NCBI GenBank assembly: GCA_003290165.1
Contig: QNQO01000820.1
Location: 62,001-126,000, forward strand
DNA from: Berberis thunbergii
Taxonomy: Eukaryota; Streptophyta; Magnoliopsida; Ranunculales; Berberidaceae
DNA: 64,000 nucleotides
Reading direction: 5' to 3'
Below the pieces are notes generated by a model, which was given only the letters and a program-made list of their open reading frames with translations, was not told where the DNA came from and searched no databases. A program made the translations under genes and the position numbers. This document shows, piece after piece, positions 53,130 to 64,000 of the stretch (the stretch's first letter is position 1; every line of letters begins with the position of its first letter).

Positions 53130-53310
53130 CAGAGAGGCGAGGAACCAGATCAAGGAGGCAAGGAATCGAGGCGAGGAGGCGAGGCGAGGAGGCGAGGAAC
53201 CAGAGGAGGCGAGGCGAGGAGGGGAGGAACCGAGGAATCGAGGAAGGGGGCGACTCAGGCGAGGAACCAGAGGAGGCGAGGAACCGAGGAGTCGGAAGCT
53301 CAGGAACTAG
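53130..53310 (+). repeat. Purine-rich GAGGCGAGGA low-complexity tract
   Basis: About 180 bases of repeated GAGGCGAGGA and GAGGAACC. Read as protein it gives Arg/Glu/Gly runs, so the overlapping ORFs are not evidence of a gene. It may be part of the leader of the CACTA-C transcript. Poly(T) follows at 53628-53650. Confidence 0.7.
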
Positions 53311-53399
53311 GTTCGTCTCTCTCGCTCGACTCTCACTCAGTCACTGTTGGTGTTTTGTGTTTTGTTGGCAAAAAAAATCTCAATGACTGCGACAAAATG

Positions 53400-54900
53400 A
53401 AATGGAGAAATCAAAAGACATACTACTTCCATCAACCTTAGTGAGTACTCCAAATCCTAAGAGCATCTCCATTGAAATAGAAAGATCAGACTGAAATTTA
53501 AACATTTTCGACTAATACAAGTTCAATTAAAAGTTAAAATTAGGCTAATGGACTAATCAGTCTTTCAAAGTCTACTGAGGAAGTGAGCATCTAATGTTCG
53601 TCTCTCCATCTCATTTCGTCTCTCTTTTTTTTTTTTTTTTTTTTTTTTTTGTGTGTGATTCACTGATTATTAGCCTATTTTTTGTCTACTGAGGAAGTGA
53701 GCATCTAATGCATCGTTTTATTGTTTTTGAGTTATTTTATGACATTATGTTAATAATTTTTAATAAAATATAAAAATATAAATAAGATTTGATTGACGTG
53801 TCGCCGAGTCCCCGAATCCTAGTTTTTTGAAAATTGTCGAGTTGCCGTGTCGTATCCGTATCCGATACGACACGCGTGCCCGAGTCCGTGCATCCTTGGT
53901 TGTTTCTGATGTCCATGGTAGCTCTCACCATCCCTCACTGTTTTTGTTTTTTATATTCAGTTTACTCAGTATTAGTTAGAACTTTCATTAGTATATAAAT
54001 GCAACGTAGGGTTCTTTGTTGGCATTAAAATTGTCTTCTTATCTTCTTTGCTTATGAAACAATTACTTCTGATGAATCTTCTTTGCAACTGTTCTGTAAC
54101 TTTCTGCAATTTAGTCTTTAATATCTTTGAAATGTGAGGGATGGTGAGAGTGTTACTAATATCAGAGGTAAATGCTTGATGCATAAAGCTGCAGAGTAAT
54201 TGGCTCTGAATCATAAGGCCAACACTTGTTTTGGCTTTATCTGTTCCTGTGGTGTTAAGTTACCAAGAGAAAAAATAAAGATCGTAATTTTGCCGAATGT
54301 AGGAAAGCAGGACCACTCTACCCATGTTGGGTCTATTCTGACATCATTTTAAGCATTATTCTATATAAGCATGCTTTTGAGTCATTCGGAGTAGTAAACT
54401 TTGAACTTACAAACATAAAACTCCATATAGGCATATAGCTTTATTTTCAAAATGTTGACATATTAGTGTTTCATGTGTAGTATCTAATGGAATGGAATGA
54501 ATGTGTTATTAAAAATGTATAGTTATACTCGTATGAATGAATTATTGTTTCAAAGATATATGGACTGTTTTGTTGAAAAAATCTTTCAATCAAATTGTGA
54601 CAGAGTGTATTAATATAACTTATTCAAAATGAAAATGTAGTACTCCGTATATGTTTCTTCATATTTTGATTCCGACCAGGTTTCTAAGTCATTTCTCTAT
54701 GATTTATTGTTACGAAATTGTTTGGATTCGATCTTTGTCTTCTCTTTGTGTATGATAGATTGGACAAATATAAATATTTCATGCTTAGCTTCCACTAATT
54801 AAAGTGATTGTTCATAGAATTGTGTGCTAGTAAGAATCTTGCTAAGTCCCAAGAGTGGAAAGAACAAGTAAAAAATGTGGATTCATTGCAATGGAGATTG
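53400..54900. other. CACTA-C region upstream of transposase
   Basis: AT-rich. No ORF with family similarity. GC-richer stretch 53790-53890 (CCGTGTCGTATCCGTATCC type) without a clear identity. Probably promoter, leader or intron of the transposase gene. Confidence 0.4.
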
Positions 54901-54924
54901 ATGTATTGATGTTTTTTTGTAGTA

Positions 54925-57900
54925 TTGTTTTTAATGGATCGAGAATGGGTAAATGCGGATCGATTATCTGAAGAGTACAAGAAAGGGGTGGAAGAGTTTT
55001 GTGCTTATGCAACTAAGAATGCTAAAAATCCAATGTTCATTAAATGTCCGTGTCAAAAATGTTTAAATGTAAAAGAGGTTAGTGGTCAAATGAAGTTGCA
55101 CGAGCATTTAATGTGTCATGGCATTGACAATACATATAAGGTTTGGACATATCATGGTGAGAGCAAAGATAAACGTAGCTCAATTGGCAAACGTAAACAT
55201 AGTTTATCAAGTCAATTGGGCTCCCAGTTTGAGTTTATAAATAAAATGAACACAAGTGATATGGGAGATGGTAATGAAAAATCTAGTCCTGTGAAGAATT
55301 CCCCAAGTGTTGTCAATGAAGAGTTGCGGGATCATCCTGATATGTGTGATGGCTTAAGAAAGGATGTTGGTTTACCGTTGTGGCCGGGTTGTATAAAGGC
55401 TACAAAATTGTCAGTTGTGTTGACTTTGTACAACTTAAAAGCTAGTCACCAAGTTTCTGATGTTTTCTTCACAGAGATGTTAGAAGCTGTAGGTGAACTA
55501 TTGCCAGATGGGAATGTGCTCCCTCGAAGAGCATATGATGCTAAATAGTTGCTCAAATCTATCGGGTTAACACATGAGAAGATCCATGCTTGTCCGGATG
55601 ATTGTATTTTATATAGGAAAGATTACGCAGAATTGAATGAATGTCCCAAGTGTGGTAAGAAGTGGTATAAGAAAAACAACTCCCCGCCCAAAGTTATGTG
55701 GTACTTTCCTATAATTCCTAGATTCAGGAGGTTGTATAGTAGCTTTGATGATGCTAAACACTTGACATGTCATTATGATGAAAGAACAAATGATGGAATG
55801 TTGAGGCATCCAGCTGATTCACCTCAGTGGAAGACATTTGATAATAAATATCCAGAATTTGGGAAGGAATCAAGGAACTTGCAATTGGTACTTTCAGCAG
55901 ATGGAATGAATCCTCATGGTGTTCAGAGTACTTCCCACAGTACATCGGGTTTTGATGATCTATAACCTGGCCCCTTGGTTATGCATGAAACGCAAGTATA
56001 TGATGTTGTCTATTTTGATATCAGGACCTCGACAACCTGGTAACGACATTGATGTATAGTTGGCTCCATTAATCGAGGACTTAAAGTTGTTGTGGGAAGA
56101 GGGTGTTGATGTATATGATGGATATAGAAAGTCTAATTTCAGATTGAAGGCTATGTTGTTTGGAACGATCAATGATTTCCCAGCTTATGGGAACCTTTCT
56201 GGATATACTGTGAAGGGGCATTGTGCGTGCCCATGGTGTACCGATAATACCGATCATCTTCGCTTGAGTCATTGTAAGAAGTTTGTTTACATGGGGCATA
56301 GACGGTGGTTGGATCCAAGTCATCCCTACAGAACGATGTCTGAGGCATTCAATGGTGAAGTTGAAGATCGGTTTCCACCTTCTACATTGTCAGGTGTCGA
56401 TGTGCTAAAAGATGTGGAAAACATTGAGACACAGTTTGGTAAAACGTTTGCAAAGTTTGTTCCCACTAAAGGTTTTAAGAAACAATCAATCTTTTTTCAG
56501 TTAGCTTATTGGAAGGACTTGTTTGTTAGGAATTTTATTGATCTCATGCATAATGAGAAAATGTGAGTGCTAGTGTGATAAATACTTTGTTATGTGACTC
56601 TTCGAAATCTAAAGATGGACTCAATGCTCGAAAGGACATGGTTGATATGGGAATCAGAGAAGAACTTGCACCTGTATTAAAGGAGGGGAAATCAACACCA
56701 TACTTACCTCCTGCCGCTCATACTTTGTCTAAGAATGAAAGATTGTGTTACTTGAGACACTTCAGTCCGTGAAGGTTCCAGAGGGTTACTCATCCAACAT
56801 ACAAAATCTTGTATATTCAGACGGGTTGAAACTGCTGAATATGAAATCACATGATTATCATGTCATCATTGAGAATCTGCTCCCAATTGCAATTCGTTCT
56901 ATCTTGCTAGAAAATGTGCGTAAGACTATCACAAAGTTATGTTGGTTTTTCAAAGCCATGAGCAGCAAGGTCATAGACCCAAGAAGTTTGTCAAGTTTAC
57001 AAAAAGTGATTATAGAAACACTTTGTGAGCTTGAGATGTATTTTCCACCATCTTTCTTCGATATCATGATTCATTTGACTGTTCACTTGGTTTACGAGAT
57101 GAGGATGTGTGGTCCTGCTCGTATGAGATGGATGTATGGCATGGAGCGGTATATGAAAGTGTTGAAAGGTTATGTGAGAAACAGGTATCGACCGGAAGCT
57201 TGCATAGCTGAAACCTATTTAGTTGAAGAAGCAATAAAATATTGGTCCGAATATATTCCAAATGTCGAAGCAATTGGACTTCCGAGTACTCGTCACACTA
57301 ATAGGATTGAGGGTGAAGGTGTAACTGGGGGTCAACCGTTGTTAATCAACCTCGAACAGTGGCGACTAGTGCACTTGTGTGTTCTACATAACACAGTTGA
57401 TGTTGTTCCTTATGTTGAGACGCACAAACAGGGTATCGCAAAAGATCATCCAGATAAAGGCCCTGATTGGGTTGAAGTGTAGCACAATCTTACCTTCATC
57501 GAGTGGTTTCATGGTTGCATAGAGAAAAGTGACTCAGTATCAGAAAGGATCAAGTATTTGTCAAGAGGACCTGATATGCATGTGTATTCTTACAAATGTT
57601 ATCTTATTAATGGATACACATTCTACACTAGAGAACACGATGCGAAAAGTACAATGCAGAATAGTGGGGTTTCTCTTAATGCCACTGCACTAAACCAGAC
57701 AGATACGACATACTTTGGACAAATAATAAATATGTGGGAAATCGACTATGTTGGATTCCGAGTTCCGGTGTTTGACTGTAGTTGGGTTAGCATTCCTGAT
57801 GGAGTACATGTTGAAAGTTCTGGATTCATACGCGTCGATTTAAAAAAGGTTGGGTACAAAGACGATTCATACATCATGGCAGTGCAAGCTAAGCAGGTGT

Positions 57901-58235
57901 TTTATGTGAGTGACCCAGTTGATAAGAAGTGGTCCATCGTTGTATTGTCGAACAAGTTCAATAATAGTTACCAAGTTAGTGACCATGTTGATGAGGACAT
58001 TGATACAATTAATGATCCTTTTGGGGACGTGTATGTTTGCCCGAGCACTTACGATTATGATGATCATCAAAACTTATATTTAAGATATGATCATGATGAG
58101 GGTGAATATGTAAATCCAGATTTAGTTAATGTACATGGCCATGAACGATCAAAGTCAACTACCAAACGAAAGAGGATATCTAAAGCCAAAAAGCCAAAAA
58201 GAAATGTATGTGTTTTTCCTATTATATATTTGTAA
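54925..58235 (+). pseudogene. TNP2-type CACTA transposase
   Basis: Transposase of the En/Spm CACTA superfamily. ATG near 54934 opens MDREWVNADRLSEEYKKGVE, the transposase-associated domain, with CPCQKCLN. The core follows: IHACPDDCILYRKDYAELNE, CPKCGKKWY, VMWYFPIIPRFRRLY, APLIEDLKLLWEEGVDVYDG, YFPPSFFDIMIHLTVHLVYE, and RWMYGMERYMKVLKGYVRNR with RPEA. The C-terminal part reads TREHDAKSTMQNSGVS and QAKQVFYVSDPVDKKWSIVV. Lesions: TAG at 55546, frameshift near 55940, TAG at 56057, frameshifts near 56560 and 56750, TAG at 57480. Several are single changes, so loss is recent, but this copy cannot make full-length protein. Confidence 0.94.
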
Positions 58236-58484
58236 TTTATATCCAGTAGTAAGTTGTAAGATCCAAAGTAATGTATGTATTTTTCCTATTGAATTATGTC
58301 CATTAAACATTAAGTAGTAAGATCTAGTATGTATTTTTCCTATTGAGTCATTTGTGTAAGTAAGTTGTAAGATCCAGAATAAATGAAGCATTTGTAGTAA
58401 GTACTCATTATCCTTTGCAATAATGGCTTGTTACTTATGATTTTGTGTATTAATTCACGCTTATACTCTTTATTTTACAGGATC

Positions 58485-61400
58485 ATGACTGCTAGATCCC
58501 CGAGCAAGCGCCAGAGCAAGGGTCGTGCTCGAGAGAACGGTCGAGGGGATGGTCAAGATGATTCTAGAGGAGGTGAGACAGGAGGTTCAACTGGAAATAG
58601 TGGCTTGTCCCAGGTTCAGTCTCAAGGAATAGTCACTATGGTGAGTGTTAAGAAAAGAAGGGCCAAAGGAGATGTAATAAAGGTGAATTGGAATGAAATG
58701 GGCCAACCAATTGGCAAATAGTCGATGACCTTAGCACACTTTGTTGGATCTTACTGTAGACGAACTTTTCCAATCACGATTACCAATTGGCGTAAGGATG
58801 ATTTGTTGCCATTGAAAGAACAACTTTGGGATGAAGTCAAGGTATATTTGCTATCTCAATCTGCGTTTAAATTTTAGTAATTGGTGTGGTTGTTTGTTTG
58901 GATATACATATTGTCTTCCTGTTATGTTCTTAAAATCATATGTTTTTAATCATGCTGTACAACACTTTTCGTTCTAGTTTTGGATCTTTTCTCAAACATA
59001 GTTACTACCTTTTTCATTGTCTTTTGGAATATTTTTTTTTGTCATACATGGTCAGTGAAAGCATGCTTCAGCTTTTGACACTTAATCACACAATTATAAA
59101 GAATTGTTATTTTATTTTTGAGAGTAATACATTAAGTCTCATTTTTGAGAGCATGCTTCAAAGTAACTTTGTTTAGTGAATGTTTTCCTTCCTCACAATG
59201 GTATAAGTTCAGTTCCTAATTCAGACATTTAAACTAACTGTTACTACCTTTAACCCTACACAATTAATGTGCCAAATATTATAACCTCTAATCACTGTAC
59301 AATATTTATTGTGAAATTGTTACAAAAAATATGAGTTTATCTTCTTTAATTATTGAATGCCTTCAAAAATTGAAGTAAATTGAAGAAATCAATCTCAATT
59401 AAAAAGCAAGCTTGAAGAAAATTTCCTCCTAGTGTCCCTAGTACTTGATGTTCCTTTACCTACTCCATATATCCAAGAATCAGTTTGAAGTAAGCATTCC
59501 TTCAATTATCTTCTTCTCTTTCATGGAACTGTTTTTGTGGTGTAGTTTTATGCAGTTCACCATGTAACCATTTAGACCTCCAAATCTTCTGGTTTGCAAG
59601 CAATAACATCCAATTGGTGGTAAAAATTCAAACTACAACGTTTTGTGGAGGACTATAGAAGCATTGTAGGAAATAAATACCCGTATTGGAATCGAAGCAA
59701 TGGTGCTGATCATTTCATGGTTTCTTGCTATGACTGGGTACAAACATGTTATGTAGTCTCATTTTTTTTGAACACTTACTAGTACAGTTTATCTAGCACA
59801 ATATACATGGTTACTAATGCCCAGTTTTAGGCTCCATATGTATCTGATGCACATCCATACTTACATCAGAGTACTTTGCAATGCCAACACGTCCAAGGCT
59901 TCCAACCAAGACGAGATGCATCATTACCTGAAATCTACCTTCCCTTTGGCCAACTTGCCCCACCAAACCTCAGCCAACAACCTTCGAAAAGATCAATCCT
60001 CGCCTTCTTCACAGGTGGGGCACATAAGAAAAAACTAATTGGACATTGGAAAAACAAAGATGAACAAGTACAAGTACAAGTACATGAATACCTTCCTGAA
60101 GGACTTAACTATACTAAACTAATGAGTATACCTTTCATGCAGTAAATACTCAGTATCAGTATCTACTCCCCAACAAACAAGGTACAAAGGGGTCTAAATG
60201 AGACTTAATGTATTACTCTCAAACTACCACCACCACCTTCACTAGATAAGAATTGTTATTTTAATTTTGAGAGTAATACATTAATTGTTATTTTAATGTA
60301 TTACTTTCAAACTACCACCACCACCTTCAGCTAACTTAAGTTATTTTTTTTATTGACTATTTAAAAGATAAGTAAACTTGATATTTTGTTTCTTATTCTT
60401 GATAGATGCTTCTGGTGTTACTTAATTTACCTAGTTGTTATCTTATTCCACTGTTTGGTTCTTTAAGTGTGTTTAGGGGGTGAGAAAATAAGTGTTGTCA
60501 TGCAAACTACTGACTATAGATTAACATGACATTATTTACTCTTGTAACAGGAAACATTTGCGGGAGTTGACGAATCACACAAAAAAAATTTGTTTCTCGT
60601 GCTGGTTACCTGCATAGAGTTTTTAGGACAAGGTTAAGGAATCTTGCGAGAGATAGTGAGGGTAACTTTTCGGATGAGCCGCCTTTCATATACTCTCACT
60701 TGTCCATTGTGTCTCTGTATTGGAAAGATTTCGTAGCATACTCATCAACCCTGGAGTTTAAGGTACGTTCAAGTTATTATATTACTTCAATTTGGGGCAT
60801 TTCAATTTAAACCAACTAATGACAACATTCAATTGAAGGAAACAAGCAAACTTAACAAAGAGATAGCAGAAAAGATGGAAGCGCGATATAGGAGGGCATG
60901 TGTGGGTTATGCACGGCTGAGAGAGCAGATTGTATGTATTAATTATCTACATTACGTATCTATGATATGAAATTTAAATGTGGCTTTGAAATTCGCAGAT
61001 TGAGCAAAAAATACGTGAAGGGGAAGAGGATCCTGTTGTGACTCGCTTGGATACTTGGAAGTATGCGAGGATGAATGGTGAGCATGAGGTTGATGATCCT
61101 ACTGCCTTGCAAGTACTTGAGGATGTGGTAATATCTACTTCCTTTGTTTGAAAACAAATCTGCACTATTTGGACATGATACCATCCTTTTCACCTGATAG
61201 CACTATCCTACTTTAAAATCACGGAGTTTCAGTTTTGTCACTATATATAGCACTGTTTGGTATTTTTACAAAAAGTGGATACTAAAAGTTGGTAAATATG
61301 ATAAGAGACAATAGTTTAAAATTAAATTATACTCTGCTGCCATGATGAAGACACTGGAACTCACAACTTTGATAGTTTTGTATATTTTGTTTCGGCATTG

Positions 61401-63933
61401 CAATATAGTCACTGTTAATAATATGGGATTTACACAAATAGAATTACACTGCAAAATGAACTATTCTATATCAAGAATCTAAATGATATTAAGTTGTATT
61501 AGGTACGCATAACACAACAGTTGGAAGAGGATGAGCTAAATGATATTAAGCTTGGCGACTTGCTTGATCGAGCAATTCCTTTAGAGTATTCTGGACGTGT
61601 CCGAGGATGTGGATGGGGTGTTACGAAGAAATCTTTATCTCAGGCACCCGAATTGTCTGAAATGTCAAAGTTGAAAAGGCAGTGCAATAGATTAGAGAAA
61701 GACATGCAGGAGATGAAGGCTAAAGGCTACCAACCTACTATGCCATCATCTTGTGGTTCTAGTCATAAGGATAATTTCAATGTGGATGATGATGACATGA
61801 ATTCTGATGATGACCTTGATTTTTCGGATGAGGTTCCGAATGAGGTTCTTCCTGAGGTATATTTAATTTTCAAACTTGGCTAATAAATATGTTTATTGGA
61901 TAAAAGACTAACATATTTTTCGTTTCTAGGGTCCTATTAGATGTTATTTGTATGTTGAGAACCCTCGTAGACATACTGGGCAAGGTAATTTGCATAATCG
62001 CCCGAATGAAATTCTTCATGGTGTTCCACTACCAGAAGGTTGAACATATTACTTTAAGATTTATATACCGACTTAGTGTGTGTGTGTTGTTATACTTATA
62101 CAATGCCATGATGCAATTTCAGGTTATGCGAGGATACAATTTGAAGTGGCGGTAGAATCTGAGAAACATTCAGCGGTGCCGCAATGTACAGACGAAGTTA
62201 GGACTGTAGGAGAAGCTGTTGGCAATTTCATTTCGTGGCCAAAAAAGCTGGTGTCTTTGAGAATAGAGGTACAATTATATATGTATTAAGTATTTTCTCC
62301 TTTTTTCTTGCGATTAGGAGCATGTCTGGGATATCTTTGTTGTTTGTTGTTCATGTTGATGAAATTATTTAGATTGCTAGGAATTGATAAGGAACATATA
62401 GCTTATTTAGATTGCTAAAAATCTATTCTTGAAATTGATAAGGAGAACATATAGCTTAGTGCTAGAAAGCTATTCTTGAAAGTAGGAGAACATATAGCTC
62501 AAATTCAATACTTACCTCACAAGTTAATTTTTGATTTGCAGTGCCCACCTCCTAAGAATAAGAAAATGGATAAGAGGAACGATGTTAATAAGCCTATCAT
62601 GAAAAGTGTAGAATCAACGGTTTGTGCTAAGCCATTAGGATATCCTAAGTGTGGAGATTCTCCTCATAATTCCATGGTATTGCATATTTTGCGTTTCTTA
62701 CCCTCAAACATCATGAATGGTGGTATCGAAGTTCCCATGACAGCATATTTTGACGGGGAGCCTTGGAACGAATGCATTGTTCATGAACATGTCGTGGAGA
62801 TTCTAAAGGATCGATGGTTACGTGCCTCAAGCATCGCCTTCTATATAAGGTGATAAAACTAGTAAAATAAATTTATTTGATGTTAATGTTTTAAAAAACT
62901 TTATTTGTCCTTATGCATTGCTTCTTTTATTAGATGGCCTTAGATAAATTTCAGCATAATGTTTAATATGCCATCTTAATATTAATGTGGTGTTAACTTG
63001 GTTTGTGGAAGGACCTAAAAGAGAAAGCTAGTTATTTTGTTGATTCCTTATGATTATTGAAAGTGCAGTCAAGTATCAATGATGGTTAGATATAGTTCAA
63101 AGTTAGTAGGATTGTAATACTTTATTAAAAAGATATAGCTCAGTCTTATTGGACCATTTGATATAAATATTTTAGAAAACTTTATTTATTCTTATACATT
63201 GTTGATTGTTGAAGGTATTTGGGTGAAGTCTATCTATCCGAAAATGTCGAGTTAGCGGGGAAGTTTTCTTTTGTGTCGCCCCATATTACACCTATGCTAG
63301 GTAATGGGACATCGTCCAATTATTTGGCCGAATGTTTGTTGAAGCATACATGAAAAGACCATCTATTATTGGTGCCGCATAATGTTGGGTGAGTTCAATA
63401 TAAATAAGATTCAATTATGTGTTTATTAAGTATCAGGATGTCTAAATTTTTTGAAACATTATACAGTCAACATTGGGTATTGATTGGTATCAATACCAAA
63501 ACAGAGATGATATACTTTATGGATCCAGCTCCAGGTACGAAGATCGCACAACGCGTTGATTTGAAAAACTTTGTTGAAAGGTAAATACATGTTCTAGTTT
63601 TATTTTTACATTACAAATGTATACATATTACATATGTATAATATTACTTTATACAAAATAGTGCATTGAGAAGTTATCGGACTCGTCGAGGCGGCTCTAT
63701 AACAAAGGCTGCAATGAACAGATTTAATTGGGAAAACATTCAGGTAAATATTTTACAGTACTAAAAATTATTTTATATAATAAGACATGGTAACAAATTG
63801 CATATAATTAATTGGATGTTATTTCTCATAGTGTCCAAAGCGGATTGAGATGGATGACATCCATTGCGGTCATTATATTTGTTGCTATATTGAGGATCTC
63901 TTGAATTTTGGTGATACAAGTATTCCTGTTTAT
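58485..63933 (+). pseudogene. Second CACTA-C gene: Transposase_24 region joined to Ulp1-like C48 protease (3' end outside)
   Basis: Spliced gene of about 12 visible exons: 58485-58841, 60551-60762, 60839-60931, 60999-61127, 61503-61856, 61930-62038, 62123-62268, 62542-62849, 63215-63388, 63467-63580, 63662-63743, 63832-63933, all GT-AG. The first exons (VNWNEMGQPIGK, LAHFVGSYCRRTFPITI, DTWKYARMNG) match the plant Ptta/En/Spm Transposase_24 family. The middle (YSGRVRGCGWGVTKK, acidic tail, VRTVGEAVGNFISWPKKLV) is typical of CACTA second genes. The end is a Ulp1-like cysteine protease with HWVLIGINTKTEMIYFMDPA (His, Asp) and IHCGHYICCYIEDLL (Cys). Lesions: TAG at 58719, a frame break in exon 2 and TGA at 63351. 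Such proteases cleave SUMO-like conjugates in other systems. Confidence 0.83.
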
Positions 63934-64000
63934 GTAAGTAAATAGTTTTATTGAATTACTTTATTTGTTGATTTTTGAAGTATTTGATATCATCTAACTA

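Larger units (their letters stand above)
52596..64000 (+). mobile_element. CACTA-C: coding CACTA (En/Spm) element, right end outside the window
   Basis: Left end CACTACTACAAATATTAGC at 52596, preceded by ATA, inserted in the copia leader. Subterminal AGCGCTAT arrays extend to about 52990. It contains a TNP2-type transposase pseudogene and a long second gene with Transposase_24-type and Ulp1-like regions. The right end is beyond 64000, so the target duplication cannot be checked. Its left end matches the 9147 end of CACTA-1. Confidence 0.9.

Noticed and set aside
53096..53386. Arg/Glu-rich ORFs of 63 and 96 codons
   Set aside because: Products of the GAGGCGAGGA low-complexity tract; two frames are open for the same reason.

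Overview
The window looks like nuclear DNA of a dicot-type plant. It is AT-rich, and every recognisable gene piece is plant-type: an ACD6-like ankyrin/PGG gene, phospholipase D alpha, yellow-stripe-like transporter, vacuolar sorting receptor, DDM1, nucleolin, plastid IspG/HDS. Splice sites are GT-AG. I see no complete, uninterrupted host gene. The window is a pile of nested transposable elements (TEs), several of which carry pieces of host genes. The species cannot be named from sequence alone.

Layout. (1) 405-15212: an ankyrin-repeat/PGG pseudogene on the + strand, split by a full-length L1-type LINE (1402-14034, - strand, 8-bp target-site duplication CACCACTT). The LINE ORF2 is itself split by a 4999-bp CACTA element ('CACTA-1', 4149-9147, target duplication ATA) that carries pieces of at least four host genes. 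(2) 14400-16890: small MITEs and empty spacer. (3) 16888-22946: a decayed Ty3/gypsy-like element with gag only, a 70-bp tandem repeat and antisense ORFs. (4) 22950-25585: a decayed eEF1B pseudogene, a Mutator-like element with long inverted repeats carrying an LRR receptor kinase piece, and a tRNA-like patch. (5) 25586-52595: a Ty1/copia element on the - strand whose RNase H is split by 'CACTA-A' (27254-48520, target duplication GGT). CACTA-A carries nucleolin, DDM1, proteasome alpha-4, SHI/SRS, TGA-like and AVT1-like pieces. Its SRS piece is split by 'CACTA-B' (30075-42110), of the same family, which carries YSL, VSR, IspG/HDS, TKI1-like, NDR kinase and TGA pieces. A 2277-bp Helitron (30639-32915) with F-box and fimbrin pieces sits inside CACTA-B. 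The nest is therefore copia > CACTA-A > CACTA-B > Helitron. (6) 52596-64000: the same copia leader is cut by 'CACTA-C', a coding CACTA element with a TNP2-type transposase pseudogene and a long spliced second gene (Transposase_24 family domain followed by a Ulp1-like C48 cysteine protease). It runs off the window.

The most interesting theme is the cargo of the three gene-carrying CACTA elements. All recognisable cargo lies on one strand within each element, introns are kept, and splice phases are often compatible. The cargo nearest one end begins with a real start codon: PGDH with its plastid transit peptide in CACTA-1, nucleolin in CACTA-A, and an unidentified 5' leader with ATG in CACTA-B. 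In CACTA-1 this end is nearly identical to the end of CACTA-C from which transposase is read, so the cargo runs in the direction the transposase would. This is what an exon-collecting, promoter-led CACTA lineage would look like. One cargo piece is DDM1, a host chromatin remodeller that silences transposons. Expression and small-RNA effects are inference only.
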